A stretch of 64,000 bases of DNA from Mariluticola halotolerans (lineage in GTDB: Bacteria; Pseudomonadota; Alphaproteobacteria; Rhizobiales; Devosiaceae), in NCBI RefSeq assembly GCF_021611515.1, contig NZ_CP090960.1:1550001-1614000 (forward strand), written 5' to 3'. This document shows positions 62,633 to 64,000 of this stretch, piece by piece. The notes beneath the pieces were generated by a model that saw only the letters and a program-made list of their open reading frames with translations, ran no database searches and had not been told where the DNA came from. The translations under genes were made by a program, and so were the position numbers. Within the stretch, counting starts at the first letter, position 1; every line of letters begins with the position of its first letter.

Positions 62633-63561
62633 TAGACAGCTCCAAACCATCTGATGATGCCGACGTCAGCCAGCAGCGCCAGAAACAGGATGAACAGATA
62701 ATAGAGGGAGTAGACAAACAGCGTGCGCGCGCGGCGGCGCATCTCTGCCCCCTCGGCCATGCGCAACCGCACAGCGAGCACTGAAAAGCCCAAACCCAGA
62801 ATTGTTGCGGGGACCGCATAGAACCAGCCGACAAGTCCGGTCAGTACAGGCGTGAAGGCCACCAGCGTCAGCAGCACGGAATAGACGACGATCTGGTTCT
62901 GCGTCGAACGTTCGCCGGCCACATTGGGCATCATGGGAATGCCGGCGGCGGCATAATCTGATTTTTTGTAGAGCGCCAGCGCCCAGAAATGGGGTGGTGT
63001 CCACAAAAAGATAATCAGGAACAGGGCCATGGCATCAAGCGATATCTGGCCGGTCATTGCCGCCCAGCCCACCATTGGCGGGAACGCACCGGCTGCGCCG
63101 CCGATGACGATATTCTGCGGCGTCGCGCGCTTCAGCCAGACCGTGTAAATGACCGCGTAAAAGAAGATGGTGAAGGCCAGAAGACCGGCCGCCACCCAAT
63201 TGGTTGCCAGCCCCAAAAGACCGACAGAGAAAGCTGCAAGCACAATACCGAAAACCAGGGCATCGTCCCGCACCATGCGGCCACCGGGAATAGGCCGGTT
63301 GGCCGTACGGCTCATCACGGCATCGATATCGGCCTCATACCACATGTTCAGCGCACCCGAGGCCCCTGCCCCGACCGCGATGCAGAAAATGGCGATGAGG
63401 CCGACAAAAGGATGCACGCCCACAGGCGCCACGACCATACCAACGAGGGCCGTGAACACCACAAGCGACATCACACGCGGCTTGAGAAGCGCGAGATAAT
63501 CCTCTACGCGCGCTTCCCTTGCGTGGGTCGAAATGTTCTGGCTGTCGTCAATATAGGCCAA
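62632..63561 (-). CDS. ctaB: Protoheme IX farnesyltransferase (heme O synthase)
   Basis: A polytopic enzyme of 309 residues that adds a farnesyl group to protoheme, the first step to heme A. It has about nine helices. The Asp-rich substrate site is in [24 protein letters not shown], and the second conserved set in [20 protein letters not shown]. The farnesyl donor derives from the IPP and DMAPP made by the isoprenoid pathway also represented here. It overlaps the small membrane gene by one base and follows ctaD. Confidence 0.96.
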   Translation of the reverse strand: MAYIDDSQNISTHAREARVEDYLALLKPRVMSLVVFTALVGMVVAPVGVHPFVGLIAIFCIAVGAGASGALNMWYEADIDAVMSRTANRPIPGGRMVRDDALVFGIVLAAFSVGLLGLATNWVAAGLLAFTIFFYAVIYTVWLKRATPQNIVIGGAAGAFPPMVGWAAMTGQISLDAMALFLIIFLWTPPHFWALALYKKSDYAAAGIPMMPNVAGERSTQNQIVVYSVLLTLVAFTPVLTGLVGWFYAVPATILGLGFSVLAVRLRMAEGAEMRRRARTLFVYSLYYLFILFLALLADVGIIRWFGAV

Positions 63562-63573
63562 AGCGATACCCTG

Positions 63574-64000
63574 TTAGTGAGCGGAGGTCGTGATCCGCGG
63601 CAGCATTTCAAACTGGTGGAACGGCGGCGGGGAGGACAGGGTCCATTCGAGCGTGGTTGCCCCTTCGCCCCAGGGATTGTCAGCAGCCTTGCGCTTTTTC
63701 ATCTGCGCCTCGATCACCGTGATGATGAAGACCACCACGCCGATTGCCGTCACGACATAACCGAAGGAAGAGACCTGGTTCCAGAGCTCGAACGCATCCG
63801 GGTAGTCGATATAACGACGCGGCATGCCGGCAAGACCAAGGAAATGCTGCGGGAAGAACACAAGGTTCACGCCCACAAAGGTCAGCCAGAAATGGATGTT
63901 GGCAAGGGTCTCATTGTACATGTTGCCGAACATTTTCGGGTACCAGTAGTACCAGGCCGCAAAGATGGCGAACACAGCACCCAGCGAGAGCACATAGTGG
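63574..64000 (-). CDS. ctaD: Cytochrome c oxidase subunit I, C-terminal part (cut by window edge)
   Basis: The last 142 or so residues of subunit I of the aa3 oxidase. The sequence includes [25 protein letters not shown], with the conserved helix XI residues, then [42 protein letters not shown] (in part), and ends in RITTSAH. The arginine pair GMPRRY contacts heme propionates. The upstream part, with heme a, a3 and CuB ligands, lies beyond the window. ctaB follows after 12 bases. Confidence 0.96.
   Translation of the reverse strand, partial: HYVLSLGAVFAIFAAWYYWYPKMFGNMYNETLANIHFWLTFVGVNLVFFPQHFLGLAGMPRRYIDYPDAFELWNQVSSFGYVVTAIGVVVFIITVIEAQMKKRKAADNPWGEGATTLEWTLSSPPPFHQFEMLPRITTSAH

Overview
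The window reads as a densely packed core-chromosome segment of an alphaproteobacterium, most probably of the order Hyphomicrobiales (Rhizobiales). A Devosiaceae-like lineage is possible, but I could not test this. The evidence is a ccrM-type DNA methyltransferase inside an rnhB-ccrM-mutY-DUF721-dsbA-smc block, an F0 operon of the I-a-c-b'-b type separated from F1, a ctaD-ctaB-ctaG-ctaE-DUF983-SURF1 cytochrome oxidase cluster followed by thrC and an M16 peptidase, and a fabI-phosphatase-aroC run. Base composition is GC-rich. I see no rRNA, tRNA, CRISPR array, insertion sequence or prophage.

Layout. 1-16 kb: aroC (cut by the window edge), a histidine phosphatase and fabI on the minus strand; an FAD-linked hydroxyacid oxidase; an SRAP DNA-repair protein diverging from a Nudix hydrolase; a dihydroorotase-like amidohydrolase; YgfZ and HD-domain proteins; a SleB-type cell-wall hydrolase; a shortened pyruvate-phosphate-dikinase homologue; ispH, rnhA, a PNPOx-fold protein and a MATE exporter. 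16-24 kb: an acyltransferase-3 protein with an AT-rich leader, a DUF2207/LemA membrane pair, a small basic ORF that I identify as ArfA with an intrinsic terminator inside its reading frame, an S49 peptidase, an N6-methyltransferase and a polyprenyl synthase. 24-41 kb: ispE, a TPR protein, ETF-ubiquinone oxidoreductase, uracil-DNA glycosylase, an MFS transporter, moaB, a radical SAM protein, inverted repeats, then rnhB-ccrM-mutY-DUF721-dsbA-smc. 41-50.7 kb: F0 ATP synthase genes, a small Cys-rich protein, a methyltransferase, and the glycine cleavage operon gcvT-gcvH-gcvPA-gcvPB led by a tandem glycine riboswitch and ending in a coupled RNase T2 gene. 50.7-64 kb: a lipoprotein, a peroxiredoxin, a DsbD-type N-terminal domain protein, YqgE, a membrane PAS-GGDEF-EAL protein, a GNAT acetyltransferase, an M16 peptidase, thrC, SURF1, DUF983, ctaE, ctaG, a 50-residue membrane protein, ctaB and the C-terminal part of ctaD.

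Functionally the window covers isoprenoid synthesis (ispH, ispE, prenyl synthase), respiration (heme O synthase, Cox11 and SURF1 assembly factors, oxidase subunits, ETF-QO, F0), genome maintenance (SRAP, UDG, MutY, RNase HI/HII, SMC, CcrM), one-carbon metabolism (glycine cleavage, YgfZ) and ribosome rescue. The most interesting points are the putative arfA gene with its in-frame terminator, the pyruvate-phosphate-dikinase homologue whose ATP-grasp part looks eroded, the RNase T2 gene coupled to a glycine-sensing operon, and the repeat-rich ccrM promoter. No wholly new multi-gene system is evident.
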